Shown piece by piece: positions 1 to 8,818 of a stretch of DNA of 36,944 nucleotides. A program made the position numbers and the translations under genes. The notes beneath the pieces are model-generated. The model did not search any database and was not told the origin of the DNA. It saw only the letters and a program-made list of their open reading frames with translations. Origin of the DNA: Solirubrobacterales bacterium. Its GTDB lineage: Bacteria; Actinomycetota; Thermoleophilia; Solirubrobacterales; Solirubrobacteraceae. Within the stretch, counting starts at the first letter, position 1. Each line of letters opens with the position of its first letter. The stretch covers positions 1 through 36,944 of the forward strand of contig PMOY01000361.1 in assembly GCA_003165655.1 (NCBI GenBank). The letters run 5' to 3'.

Positions 1-1
1 A

Positions 2-955
2 GACACCGACCTGGTCGCCTTCGTCGACAGCGACTGCCTCCCACGCTCAGGCTGGTCCGACCAACTCGTGAACCTGCTCGACGACCCACGGCTCGCTCTC
101 GTTGCTCCCCGCGTGGCCAGTCTCCCAGGCACCTCCGCCGTCGCGCACTACGAGATGCGTTGCTCGCCGCTCGACCTCGGACCTCAACCGTCGCTCGTCG
201 CACCCGGTCGGCGCGTGACCTTCGTCCCTTCCGCAGCTCTCGTCGGGCGCACCGCGGCGCTGCGCTCGGTCGGCGGCTTCGACGCCTCCTTGCGCGTCGG
301 AGAGGATGTCGACCTCGTGTGGCGCCTGGTCGGCCAGGACTGGACCGTCCGCTACGTCCCCGACGCGATCGTCGAGCATCGTCCGCGCCCCTCACCCGTC
401 GCGCTTGCCCGTCAACGCTTCCGGTACGGTACATCGGCCGCGACGCTCGAGCGCCTGCACCCGGGTGCGGCGGCGCCCCTCCACATCACGCCGGGGACCG
501 TTGGGGTGTGGCTCGCAAGCTGCCTCGGCTGCGACACCGCGATACTCGCGCTCGCCGCCACGACGCTTCCCGCCGCGCGCGCCGCGCAGGACCGGACCGC
601 GCGAGGACATGCCGTGCTCCTCCGGGCCCGGGGTCACGCGGTGGCGACGCGCCACCTGGCGCGGGCCCTGACGCGCGAGTGGCTGCCGCTCACATTGCTC
701 GCGTCGGTGCGCAATCCGCCGGCACGCCGGTTCATGGCCGCGGCGTTCGTCCTCGACACCGTCGTCGCCTACGTATCCGGCCCGCGCCGAGCGGGACCGC
801 CGAGCTTCGTGGCGCTCCGCCTGCTCGACAACGCGTCCTACTGCGTCGGCGTATGGCGAGGGGCGCTCAGCCTGCGAACGCCGGCACCGCTGCTCCCGCG
901 GCGCGTCCGCTCGTCGCCCTCTCGGGCGAGATCCCTCGCGACCGCACGAGCCTGA
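2..955 (+). CDS. mftF: Glycosyltransferase family 2, mycofactocin MftF-like (5' truncated by window edge)
   Basis: Frame open from base 2 (DTDLVAFVDSDCLPRSGW...); contains YEMRCSPLDLGPQPSLVAPGRRVTFVPSAALVGR and FDASLRVGEDVDLVWRL, typical of MftF-type GT2 proteins. Confidence 0.8.
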   Translation, partial: DTDLVAFVDSDCLPRSGWSDQLVNLLDDPRLALVAPRVASLPGTSAVAHYEMRCSPLDLGPQPSLVAPGRRVTFVPSAALVGRTAALRSVGGFDASLRVGEDVDLVWRLVGQDWTVRYVPDAIVEHRPRPSPVALARQRFRYGTSAATLERLHPGAAAPLHITPGTVGVWLASCLGCDTAILALAATTLPAARAAQDRTARGHAVLLRARGHAVATRHLARALTREWLPLTLLASVRNPPARRFMAAAFVLDTVVAYVSGPRRAGPPSFVALRLLDNASYCVGVWRGALSLRTPAPLLPRRVRSSPSRARSLATARA

Positions 956-1020
956 CTCTCCGCCACGCGATCCGGTCCGTCGCGGCAGGGGACCGGTCGG
1001 TACTGTAAAGAAACCGTTAG

Positions 1021-1038
1021 TGACCAAACGCATGGTTG
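1021..1038. promoter_or_regulatory. Palindromic operator TGACCAAACGCATGGTTG (cluster regulon motif)
   Basis: Matches ACCnnnCGnnnGGT core shared by eight sites; upstream of the ABC importer operon. Confidence 0.7.
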
Positions 1039-1078
1039 CATTTTGCTCGGGGGCTGGTACGATGGCCGCCGAAAACCA

Positions 1079-1100
1079 AATGAACGTTTGTTTGTTCATT
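1079..1100. promoter_or_regulatory. Inverted repeat AATGAAC-N8-GTTCATT, possible second or degenerate operator
   Basis: Perfect 7-bp arms; overlaps degenerate 18-mer AAACCAAATGAACGTTTG (1073-1090). Confidence 0.4.
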
Positions 1101-1120
1101 GAGCCGTTTGGAGGGAGAGC

Positions 1121-1210
1121 GTGAGCACCTTGCAGGCGAATAGGGTCACGATCGTCGCCCATAGCGTCTCGGCGCGCAGCCTCGCCAGACCTCGGACGCA
1201 GACGAGATGA
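1121..1210 (+). CDS. Candidate 29-aa leader ORF (GTG start) overlapping the ABC ATPase start
   Basis: gagggagagcGTG RBS-like context; translation MSTLQANRVTIVAHSVSARSLARPRTQTR; stop overlaps downstream start as ATGA. Confidence 0.35.
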   Translation: MSTLQANRVTIVAHSVSARSLARPRTQTR

Positions 1211-2742
1211 GCTCGAACTCACCCGTTGTCCTGTCGATCGAAGGTCTCTCGAAGACCTTCACCGGCCAGAAGGCTCTGAGGTCGGTCGACTTCCAGGTGC
1301 ACGCCGGCGAGATCCGTGCGCTGGTGGGGCCGAATGGCAGCGGCAAGTCCACGCTCGTCAAGATCCTCGCCGGCTACCACCAGCCAGACGAGGGGGCCGT
1401 GGCGACAGTGGACGGTCAGCCGTTTGAACTCGGCCATGCGGATGCCGCGTTCGCGGCTGGGCTGCGCTTCGTCCACCAGGACCTCGGTCTCGTTCCCGCG
1501 CTGGGGGCGATGGACAACCTGGCGCTCGGCCGCGGTTACATCCGCGGACGGTCCGGCACGATCTCGTGGCGGCGAGAGCGGGAGACCGGTGAGGAGCTAC
1601 TTGCTTCGCTCGGTTACGATTTCGATTTCCGGGCTCCCGTCTCGAGCCTCGCGGCCTCGGAGCGAACCGGGATCGCGATTGCCCGTGCGCTCGAGGGCTG
1701 GAGGGGTCACGCCAAGATCCTCGTGCTCGATGAGCCCACGGCATCGCTCCCGGCGGCGGAGGTGAACCGGCTCTTCGAGGTCGTGCGCACCGTGCGCGAC
1801 AACGGTGTCGCGGTGATCTACGTGTCCCATCACTTCAACGAAGTGTTTGACATCAGCGACACGGTGACCGTACTCCGCGACGGCGCCCACGTCGCCACCC
1901 TGCCGACGGCCGATGTCGACGAGCCCCGCCTGGTCGAGCTGACGATCGGCCGCAAGCTCGCGGAGCCTCGCGACGCGCAGTCGGCCACCGCGATCGCGGA
2001 CGCGGGCACAGCACTGCTTCAGCTCATCGGCGTCGGCGGTCGGGTCGTCCAGCACCTGGACGTGGAGGTCGGACCAGGCGAGATCGTTGGCGTCGCGGGC
2101 GTTACCGGGTCCGGCCGCGAGGAGATCTGCGGTCTGGTCTTCGGCGACCACCAGCGCTCCGGCGAGGTGCTCATCGAAGGGCGCTCCGTGCCGCCGGAGA
2201 GGCCCGACCTGAGCCTGCGTCTGGGGATGGCCTACGTGCCGCCGGAACGGGCCGCCAAGGCCGCGTTGCTCGACCAGACCGTACGTCAAAATACGACGAT
2301 CAGCTGGCTCAAGCCGTTCTACGGTCCCCGCGGCTTGCGCCGTGCCGACGAGCGGGCCGAGACCAATATCTGGCTCGACCGCCTCGAGGTGGTGCCGCGC
2401 GACAGCGAGGCGCTCTTCCAAACGCTGAGCGGTGGCAACCAGCAGAAGATCGTCCTCGCCCGCGCGCTGCGGATCAAGCCACGCGTCCTCGTGCTGGACG
2501 AGCCGACGCAGGGTGTCGATGTCGGTGCCAAGGCAGCGATCCACGACATCCTGCGCAATGCGGCCGCCGAGGGAGCCGGCGTGCTCGTTGCCTCCGCCGA
2601 GTCCGAGGAGCTGGTCCAGCTCTGCGATCGCATCATCGTCATGAACCAGGGCCGGGCGGGCCGCGAGTGCCTGGCCGCGGAGGTGTCCGCCGATGAGCTG
2701 ACCGAGTACACGCTGCGAACACTTGCGGCCGATCCCGCATAG
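1207..2742 (+). CDS. Sugar-type ABC transporter ATP-binding protein (two ATPase domains, RbsA/MglA-like)
   Basis: Walker A GPNGSGKST; second-domain LSGGNQQKIVLARAL and LVLDEPTQGVDVGAK. Confidence 0.9.
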   Translation: MSSNSPVVLSIEGLSKTFTGQKALRSVDFQVHAGEIRALVGPNGSGKSTLVKILAGYHQPDEGAVATVDGQPFELGHADAAFAAGLRFVHQDLGLVPALGAMDNLALGRGYIRGRSGTISWRRERETGEELLASLGYDFDFRAPVSSLAASERTGIAIARALEGWRGHAKILVLDEPTASLPAAEVNRLFEVVRTVRDNGVAVIYVSHHFNEVFDISDTVTVLRDGAHVATLPTADVDEPRLVELTIGRKLAEPRDAQSATAIADAGTALLQLIGVGGRVVQHLDVEVGPGEIVGVAGVTGSGREEICGLVFGDHQRSGEVLIEGRSVPPERPDLSLRLGMAYVPPERAAKAALLDQTVRQNTTISWLKPFYGPRGLRRADERAETNIWLDRLEVVPRDSEALFQTLSGGNQQKIVLARALRIKPRVLVLDEPTQGVDVGAKAAIHDILRNAAAEGAGVLVASAESEELVQLCDRIIVMNQGRAGRECLAAEVSADELTEYTLRTLAADPA

Positions 2743-2755
2743 CTAGGAGTGGACG

Positions 2756-3799
2756 TTGTCAACGCAGAATTCGAAAGAAGAAACCATGACCGCATCGCCA
2801 GTCCGAGAGCCTGCGCCGCCGCCGACGGGGCTAGCCAGCTCGGGGTCATCGCTGCGCTCGAAGCTCCCGGGGCTCAACAGCATCAGCCTGCTGCTGATCT
2901 GGGCAGCGGTGATCGTGCTCTTCGGCATCACCCAGACGAGCACGTTCCTGACGACCGAGACGCTCAAGACCTTGGCCGCCGATCAGGCGATCACGGCGAT
3001 CATGGCGCTCGCGTTGCTCCTGCCGCTGGCCGCCGGCGCATACGATCTCTCGATCGGGGGGGTCATGGGGTTGGCGGTCGTCCTCGTCGCCTATTTCCAG
3101 TCCCACTATCACTTGGGGTTCGTCTTCGCTATTTTGCTGACGCTCTGCGCGGGCCTGGGGATCGGGGCGATCAACGCGTTCGTGATCGTGCGGCTGCGCG
3201 TCGACTCCTTCATTGCCACGCTCGGCATGTCCTCCGTCTTACTCGCGGCGGTGGAGTGGATCAACGGCGGCCAGGAGATCGTCACCGGCATCTCCACCAA
3301 GTTCACCAATCTGGGCAGTGATCAGCTGCTCGGATTCCAGTTGCCGTTCTATTACATGCTCGTCATCGGGGGGATCCTGTGGTACGTCCTCGAGTACCGG
3401 CAGGCCGGACGCTACATGTATGCGATCGGTTCGAATCCGGACGCGGCCCGACTCGCCGGCGTTCGGACCGGCCGCCTGACCGTCACGGCGCTCCTGGGAT
3501 CGGCCTTTATCGCCTCGCTGGCCGGTGTGATCTTCACGGCGGAGATCGGCTCGGCGACGAACCAGGCCGGGCCGCCCTACCTGCTGCCGGCGTTTGCCGC
3601 CGCCTTCCTCGGGGCGACGCAGTTCCGGGCCAAGGTGGTCAACGTGCCCGGCACGCTGATCGCGGTCTACGCGCTGGCGACGGGGATCAAGGGCCTGCAG
3701 CTCTCAGGAGCGGCCTTCTGGGTCAACGATCTCTTCAACGGCCTCGCGCTGATCATTGCCGTCGCGTTCGCGGTCCGGGCGAGTCGCAAGCGCGCATAA
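2756..3799 (+). CDS. Sugar-type ABC transporter permease (RbsC-like); start may be ATG 2786
   Basis: Multi-TM protein with AAGAYDLSIGGVMGLA and AINAFVIVRLRVDSFIATLGM motifs of the BPD_transp_2 family. Confidence 0.88.
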   Translation: MSTQNSKEETMTASPVREPAPPPTGLASSGSSLRSKLPGLNSISLLLIWAAVIVLFGITQTSTFLTTETLKTLAADQAITAIMALALLLPLAAGAYDLSIGGVMGLAVVLVAYFQSHYHLGFVFAILLTLCAGLGIGAINAFVIVRLRVDSFIATLGMSSVLLAAVEWINGGQEIVTGISTKFTNLGSDQLLGFQLPFYYMLVIGGILWYVLEYRQAGRYMYAIGSNPDAARLAGVRTGRLTVTALLGSAFIASLAGVIFTAEIGSATNQAGPPYLLPAFAAAFLGATQFRAKVVNVPGTLIAVYALATGIKGLQLSGAAFWVNDLFNGLALIIAVAFAVRASRKRA

Positions 3800-3803
3800 C
3801 CGG

Positions 3804-4919
3804 ATGGGCCTGCTCAGCGGGGTCCGGGTCGTCGACTTCAGTCGCTTACTGCCGGGCGCGGCGTTGACGCAGCTCTTGGCTGATCTCGGGGCTGATGTCA
3901 TCAAGATCGAGCGGCCGGGCTCCGGTGACGATATCCGGCGCGCCGGCCCGGCCGCGCACGGCAGCTCGGCGGTCCACCTGTTCCTCGATCGCGGAAAGCG
4001 CTCGGTTGCGCTCGACCTGAAGACGTGCGAGGGCCGCCTCGCGGCGACGAAGATCGTCGGCACGGCCGACGCTGTCGTCGAGTCGTTTCGTCCGGGCACC
4101 GCTGACGCGCTCGGGCTCTCGTACGAGGCTCTGCGGGAAGGAAATCCGAGGCTCGTGTATTGCTCGGTCAATGGCTACGGCAACAGCGGGCCGCGCGCGC
4201 CGGCGGCCGGCCATGATCTCAACTACTGCGCCTACGCCGGCATCCTCGACTTCGGCGGCTGGGGAGCTGAAGGGCCGCGAGCACCCGGCGCGCAGATCGC
4301 CGACGTGACCGGCGGCGCCGTGGCCGCGGTTGGCCTGCTCGCGGCGCTCGTGTCCGCCGGGCGCACGGGGGAGGGTACGCGGATTGATGTCGCGCTCGCG
4401 GACGTGGCGCTGTGGACAATCGGGATCCACGTGTCGAGCTACCTCGCCGGTGGTGCGCAGGGGCCGCGCAGCAGCGACCTCAACGGGCACTGGGCGTGCT
4501 ACGACGTCTATGAGTGCGCCGACGGACGCTTCATCGCTGTCGCCGCGCTCGAGCCAAGATTCTGGACGAAGCTCGCCGAGGGTCTTCGGCGTCCCGATCT
4601 CGCCGTTCGCCAGTACGACCGCGCGGTCATCGCGGAGCTTCGCCAGCTGTTTCGCTCGCGCTCGCTGGCTGAATGGCTCGCGAGCCTCGAGGGCTACGAC
4701 GCCTGCGTAGCTCCCGTCCAGCGCTTCGACGAAGTGACGGCCGACGAGCAGTTCGTCAACAACCGCATGTTCATCGAGGCCCCGGCGGGGACGGGCAGAA
4801 TCACCCAGGTGGCCACGCCGCTGCGCTCACCGGCGATCGAGGAGCCGAGGCGCTCGGCGCCGATAGCCGTCGGTGAGCATACCGCCGAGGTGCTGGAGGA
4901 ATGCGGCGTCGAGGGGTGA
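3804..4919 (+). CDS. CaiB/BaiF-type CoA-transferase (family III)
   Basis: MGLLSGVRVVDFSRLLPGAALTQLLADLGADVIKIERPGSGD; SVALDLK; NPRLVYCSVNGYGNSGP. Confidence 0.9.
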   Translation: MGLLSGVRVVDFSRLLPGAALTQLLADLGADVIKIERPGSGDDIRRAGPAAHGSSAVHLFLDRGKRSVALDLKTCEGRLAATKIVGTADAVVESFRPGTADALGLSYEALREGNPRLVYCSVNGYGNSGPRAPAAGHDLNYCAYAGILDFGGWGAEGPRAPGAQIADVTGGAVAAVGLLAALVSAGRTGEGTRIDVALADVALWTIGIHVSSYLAGGAQGPRSSDLNGHWACYDVYECADGRFIAVAALEPRFWTKLAEGLRRPDLAVRQYDRAVIAELRQLFRSRSLAEWLASLEGYDACVAPVQRFDEVTADEQFVNNRMFIEAPAGTGRITQVATPLRSPAIEEPRRSAPIAVGEHTAEVLEECGVEG

Positions 4920-4940
4920 GGATCGTCGCACACTGGGTGC

Positions 4941-5966
4941 TCATCGACGGAAGCGTCTGACCCCGTCATCGCCGGTCTCCGAGACGGCTTGTCCGGTCGT
5001 TTCGAGATGCTGCAACACGCACAGCGTGACCGAGAGCATCGACTGCCGCCGATTGTGGTCAGGGTCGCCCTCGACGAGCTCGAGCACGAGCGCGTGTGCG
5101 CTCCGGGGCTGCGTCGACAGCGCGGCAAGGATTCGCTGTGAACGAGCGACCGCAGCGGCGCGCGCCTCGCCCAGCCGCAGCGCGGGATCGTTGACTGCGC
5201 GGCCGTGACCTGGCAGCAGCAGCGATGCGTTCAGCTCACGAATCCGATCGATCGCCGCGAGGTGCTCGCCGTACGGGTCCGGCGTGTGGCCATACTCGAG
5301 GAACGGCTCCGGGCTTCCGTAGGCGAGATCAGCGGAGATCAGCCAGCGTCGCGGCTCGTTGAAGAGCACCACCTGGGTCGGCGAGTGCCCAGGTGCCGGG
5401 ACCACACGCCATCGACCAAGACGCGTCGCCAGGATGTCGCCCTCGGTGAGGAAGCGCTCGGGAGATATGCGGTCGTGATGGACGTCGTCGGCGAGGCGGG
5501 CGTCGACCCATGCGTCGAGCTCTACTCCCGGGATGCCTTCATGGAGGCCCATGCGTCGACGAGTCTCCACGGGAATCGCCGGGTCCCGCAGCACGTCATC
5601 GATCGTGTCGGGCCCGATCGCTCGCACGAACTCACAGCCGGTCTGCTCGACGACCGTCGCGGCGCCTCCTGCGTGGTCGGCGTGGAGATGGGTGCACAGG
5701 AGCAAGCGCACGGCGCCGGGCTCGACGCCGGCCAGCTCGAGGGCGCGGGCGAGCGCGGACCACCCCGGGGGGAGGCTCGTTCCGCAATCGATCAGGCAGA
5801 ACCCGTCGGCCAGAGCGAGCAGATAGCAGTTGACGGACGTCGGAGCGCGGTAGGGAAGGGGCAGGCGAAGGCACCACAGCCCGTCTTCGATCACGTAGAC
5901 GCTGGTATCGGTGGGCCGCCGCGGAACCGGCCGGAGGTCCGCCGGGAGGAAGCGGCCGGTGGTCAT
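4941..5966 (-). CDS. MBL-fold metallo-hydrolase
   Basis: CTHLHADHAGG metal-binding motif, LPGHGR, C-terminal winged-helix-like region. Confidence 0.88.
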   Translation of the reverse strand: MTTGRFLPADLRPVPRRPTDTSVYVIEDGLWCLRLPLPYRAPTSVNCYLLALADGFCLIDCGTSLPPGWSALARALELAGVEPGAVRLLLCTHLHADHAGGAATVVEQTGCEFVRAIGPDTIDDVLRDPAIPVETRRRMGLHEGIPGVELDAWVDARLADDVHHDRISPERFLTEGDILATRLGRWRVVPAPGHSPTQVVLFNEPRRWLISADLAYGSPEPFLEYGHTPDPYGEHLAAIDRIRELNASLLLPGHGRAVNDPALRLGEARAAAVARSQRILAALSTQPRSAHALVLELVEGDPDHNRRQSMLSVTLCVLQHLETTGQAVSETGDDGVRRFRR

Positions 5967-6015
5967 GAGGTCGATTGCGCGCGGCGATCAGGACTGGCGA
6001 TTCCGAGCGCGGTGA

Positions 6016-6804
6016 TCAGCCGTTGCTACCGCGCCACGCCAGCGACCCTCCGTCGATGAGGTGCGTCGAGCCGTTGATCCACGATGCGTCGTCCGAGGCG
6101 AGAAAGCACACGAGCTTCGCCACTTCCGCCGGCTTGGCAAGACGGGGCATCAGGTGTGTCGAGACAATCATCCGGTCAACAGCCTCCTTGTCGGTGGCGG
6201 CCTGGCGCCAGCGATCGACCATCTCGGTGTCGATTCCACCGGGTGCGATGCAGTTACATCGGACGTCTGGGGCGAGATCGAGCGCGGTCGTTTTCGTGAG
6301 CGCCTGAACCGCAGCCTTGGTGGCGCTGTAGACAGGGCAGCCGGGATAGGCATTGAATGCTCCCGTGGACCCGGTGTTCACGATCGCCGGCCCGCGCGTC
6401 GAGCGACGCAAGTGCGGCGCGGCGAACCTCGTCGCGAGCCAGACGGCTCTGAGGTTCACGTTGCAGACCTTTTCCCACACGGCTTCGGGCAGGGTGTCCA
6501 CCGTGAGATCCGCTGTATAGAACGACTCCTGGATGCCGGCGTTGTTGTGAAGCACGTCCAGGCCACCGAAGTGCTCGACGACCTGAGCGACGAGCGCGGC
6601 AATCTGCGCCGAGTCTTCAACGTCACAGTGGAAATACTCGGCTGAACCGCCGATCTGGCGAATCTGCGCCACGGTCTCGATCCCGGCGGCATCGTTGACG
6701 TCGGACACCGCCACGACTGCGCGCTGCCGCGCCATCTCCAACGCAGAAGCACGCCCGATGCCGCTGCCGGAGCCCGTTACGAGACAGATCTTCTCGTCCA
6801 ACAT
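6016..6804 (-). CDS. Short-chain dehydrogenase/reductase
   Basis: VTGSGSGIGRA, NNAG, YSATKAAV, LASDDASWINGSTHLIDGG. Confidence 0.92.
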   Translation of the reverse strand: MLDEKICLVTGSGSGIGRASALEMARQRAVVAVSDVNDAAGIETVAQIRQIGGSAEYFHCDVEDSAQIAALVAQVVEHFGGLDVLHNNAGIQESFYTADLTVDTLPEAVWEKVCNVNLRAVWLATRFAAPHLRRSTRGPAIVNTGSTGAFNAYPGCPVYSATKAAVQALTKTTALDLAPDVRCNCIAPGGIDTEMVDRWRQAATDKEAVDRMIVSTHLMPRLAKPAEVAKLVCFLASDDASWINGSTHLIDGGSLAWRGSNG

Positions 6805-6876
6805 CCCTCGTCTCCTTCGGTCGATTGTTGGTATCTACCGGACGGGCCGACCCCGCGGACCCTGAGCATAGCTTAC

Positions 6877-6894
6877 CGACCATACGTTTGGTAT
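6877..6894. promoter_or_regulatory. Palindromic operator CGACCATACGTTTGGTAT
   Basis: ACCnnnCGnnnGGT core; in divergent SDR/P450 intergenic region. Confidence 0.7.
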
Positions 6895-6987
6895 AATCGC
6901 CGCGGCGGTCATACCACCGCGCAGCGGTTGCGCGGAGCGCGCAAATCACCCCGGAGGACGCGTGCCGCGCGTCGAGGAGGATCTTCC

Positions 6988-8235
6988 ATGACGGTCTCGA
7001 TGTCCGAAGCGCCAGACATTCTCTCGGAGGCGCACGGGCGCGATCCATACTCCTCCTACCGGATCCTGCTCGAGGACTTCCCGGTGGTGTTCCATCCCGG
7101 GACCAGCGCCTGGCTCGTGAGCCGACACGAGGACATCACCCGGGTGATGAAGAGCAAGGAGATGTCCTCAGAGCATTACGCGGCACAGATCGAGCCGGTG
7201 CACGGCCGGACGATCATCCAGCTCGAGGGCAAGGAACACACGATGCACAGACGGCTGCTCGCGCCTTTCTTCCGCGGCAACGGTCTCGAGGCGTTCAAGC
7301 CGACGATCGAGGAGGTCGCCGAGTCGCTCGTGGCTCGGCTCGTGGACGATCAGGACGCAGCCGTCCGCGGCGCCGACGGACGTGCCGAAGTCGACCTCAG
7401 CCGCGCGTTCTTCAAGCCGTTTCCGATCACCGTGATCGAGCGGATGCTCGCGCTTCCGAGCGCTGACCACGAGAACTTCAGCCGGTGGTACCGGGACATC
7501 ATGGGCTTCATCGGAAACCTCGCCGGCGCAGCCGAGCCGATCGCCCTGGGTCTTCAGGCCCGCAAGGAGCTGACGGACTACTTCTTGCCGCTCATCGACG
7601 AGCGCCGGAAGGGGACAGGCACCGATCTGCTGACGCTCATGTGCCAAGCCGAAGTCGATGGCGATCATCTGACCCGAGAGGAGGTTCGCGCCTTTGTGAG
7701 CCTGATGCTTGTCGCAGGGGGCGAGACCACCGACGGGGCTCTCGGCAACATGTTCATGAATCTGATCAAGAACCCCGACCAGCTCGCCGCCGTCTACGAA
7801 GACCGCAGCCTGATCGTGGATGCGTTTGCGGAGACCCTTCGCCACACGCCGCCGGTCCACCTCTCCGCGCGTCAGCCGCTCGCGGACATCGAGCTCGGGG
7901 ACGTGACGATTCCCGCTGGGGCCACGATCTTCTGCATGATCGGTGCCGCCAACCGCGATCCCCGGAAATTTGCCGATCCGGAGCGCTTCGACATCTTTCG
8001 CACGGACAACGACACGTCACGCGCGTTCAGTGCCGCCGCGGATCATCTGGGGTTCATCAACGGCCGCCACTTCTGCGTGGGCGCGATGCTGGCCAAGGCG
8101 GAGATCGAGATCGGTGCCAACGCGGTACTCGACCGCATGACCGACCTTCGATTCGCCGACGGCTTCGTGCCGCAGGAGGCGGGCTTGTTCACCCGTGGGC
8201 TCGACAGCCTCCGGGTCACGTTCATCCCGGCGTAG
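6988..8235 (+). CDS. Cytochrome P450
   Basis: AGGETT I-helix, ETLRHTP (ExxR), heme motif HLGFINGRHFCVGAMLA; start with GAGGAGG RBS. Confidence 0.92.
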   Translation: MTVSMSEAPDILSEAHGRDPYSSYRILLEDFPVVFHPGTSAWLVSRHEDITRVMKSKEMSSEHYAAQIEPVHGRTIIQLEGKEHTMHRRLLAPFFRGNGLEAFKPTIEEVAESLVARLVDDQDAAVRGADGRAEVDLSRAFFKPFPITVIERMLALPSADHENFSRWYRDIMGFIGNLAGAAEPIALGLQARKELTDYFLPLIDERRKGTGTDLLTLMCQAEVDGDHLTREEVRAFVSLMLVAGGETTDGALGNMFMNLIKNPDQLAAVYEDRSLIVDAFAETLRHTPPVHLSARQPLADIELGDVTIPAGATIFCMIGAANRDPRKFADPERFDIFRTDNDTSRAFSAAADHLGFINGRHFCVGAMLAKAEIEIGANAVLDRMTDLRFADGFVPQEAGLFTRGLDSLRVTFIPA

Positions 8236-8309
8236 GTGGAGTCACTGCTGACCCACGTCTTTACCTCGGCGAACATCGCGGAGCACGCCTAACCATCAGG
8301 AGTCTCTAC

Positions 8310-8771
8310 ATGAGCGACACAAGTGAGATCATCCGGCTCACCCTCGACTACGCCTGGTACCTCGATAACCTCGACCTCGACGGCGTCATGGAGCAATTCA
8401 CCGATGACGCGGTCATGGACGCGACGCCAATCGGGCTTACTCTGAACGTTGGCAAAGCGGATGTTCGCGCCTTCTTCGGTGACGTCGTGTCACAGCTTTC
8501 TCATGAGAGCCATCTCACTTCCAACCATCGTGTCGACGTTGCAGATGACGCCGCCACCGCTGTCGGCACCGTCTACTATGATGCGCACGCCGTCACGCTC
8601 GAAGGCGTGCACGCGCGAGCTCGTGGCTTCTACGAGGATGAGTACAGACGGACGCCGTCGGGTTGGCGCATCAGTTCACGGGTGGTCAAGGCACTGACAC
8701 CGCCGAGTATGCAGGCGTTCTCGATGTATGACTCAGAGCGCGATTCGGATACCAGCGCGCGGACGCCCTGA
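8310..8771 (+). CDS. SnoaL/NTF2-like domain protein
   Basis: About 150 aa: MSDTSEIIRLTLDYAWYLDNLDLDGVMEQFTDDAVMDAT...; SnoaL_4-like pattern. Confidence 0.75.
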   Translation: MSDTSEIIRLTLDYAWYLDNLDLDGVMEQFTDDAVMDATPIGLTLNVGKADVRAFFGDVVSQLSHESHLTSNHRVDVADDAATAVGTVYYDAHAVTLEGVHARARGFYEDEYRRTPSGWRISSRVVKALTPPSMQAFSMYDSERDSDTSARTP

Positions 8772-8818
8772 GTCTCGGAAGCGCCCGACCTTTCCTTTCC
8801 TTCGACGACGCCCTGGAC

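Noticed and set aside
1597-2544. Minus-strand ORF (315 aa)
   Set aside because: Antisense to the ABC ATPase with clear Walker and signature motifs.
5205-6059. Plus-strand ORF (284 aa)
   Set aside because: Antisense to the MBL hydrolase; composition consistent with a shadow ORF.
6016-6804. Mycofactocin-coupled SDR
   Set aside because: Ordinary SDR N-terminus (LVTGSGSGIGRASALEMARQ) without the insertion expected near the NAD site in mycofactocin-associated SDRs.
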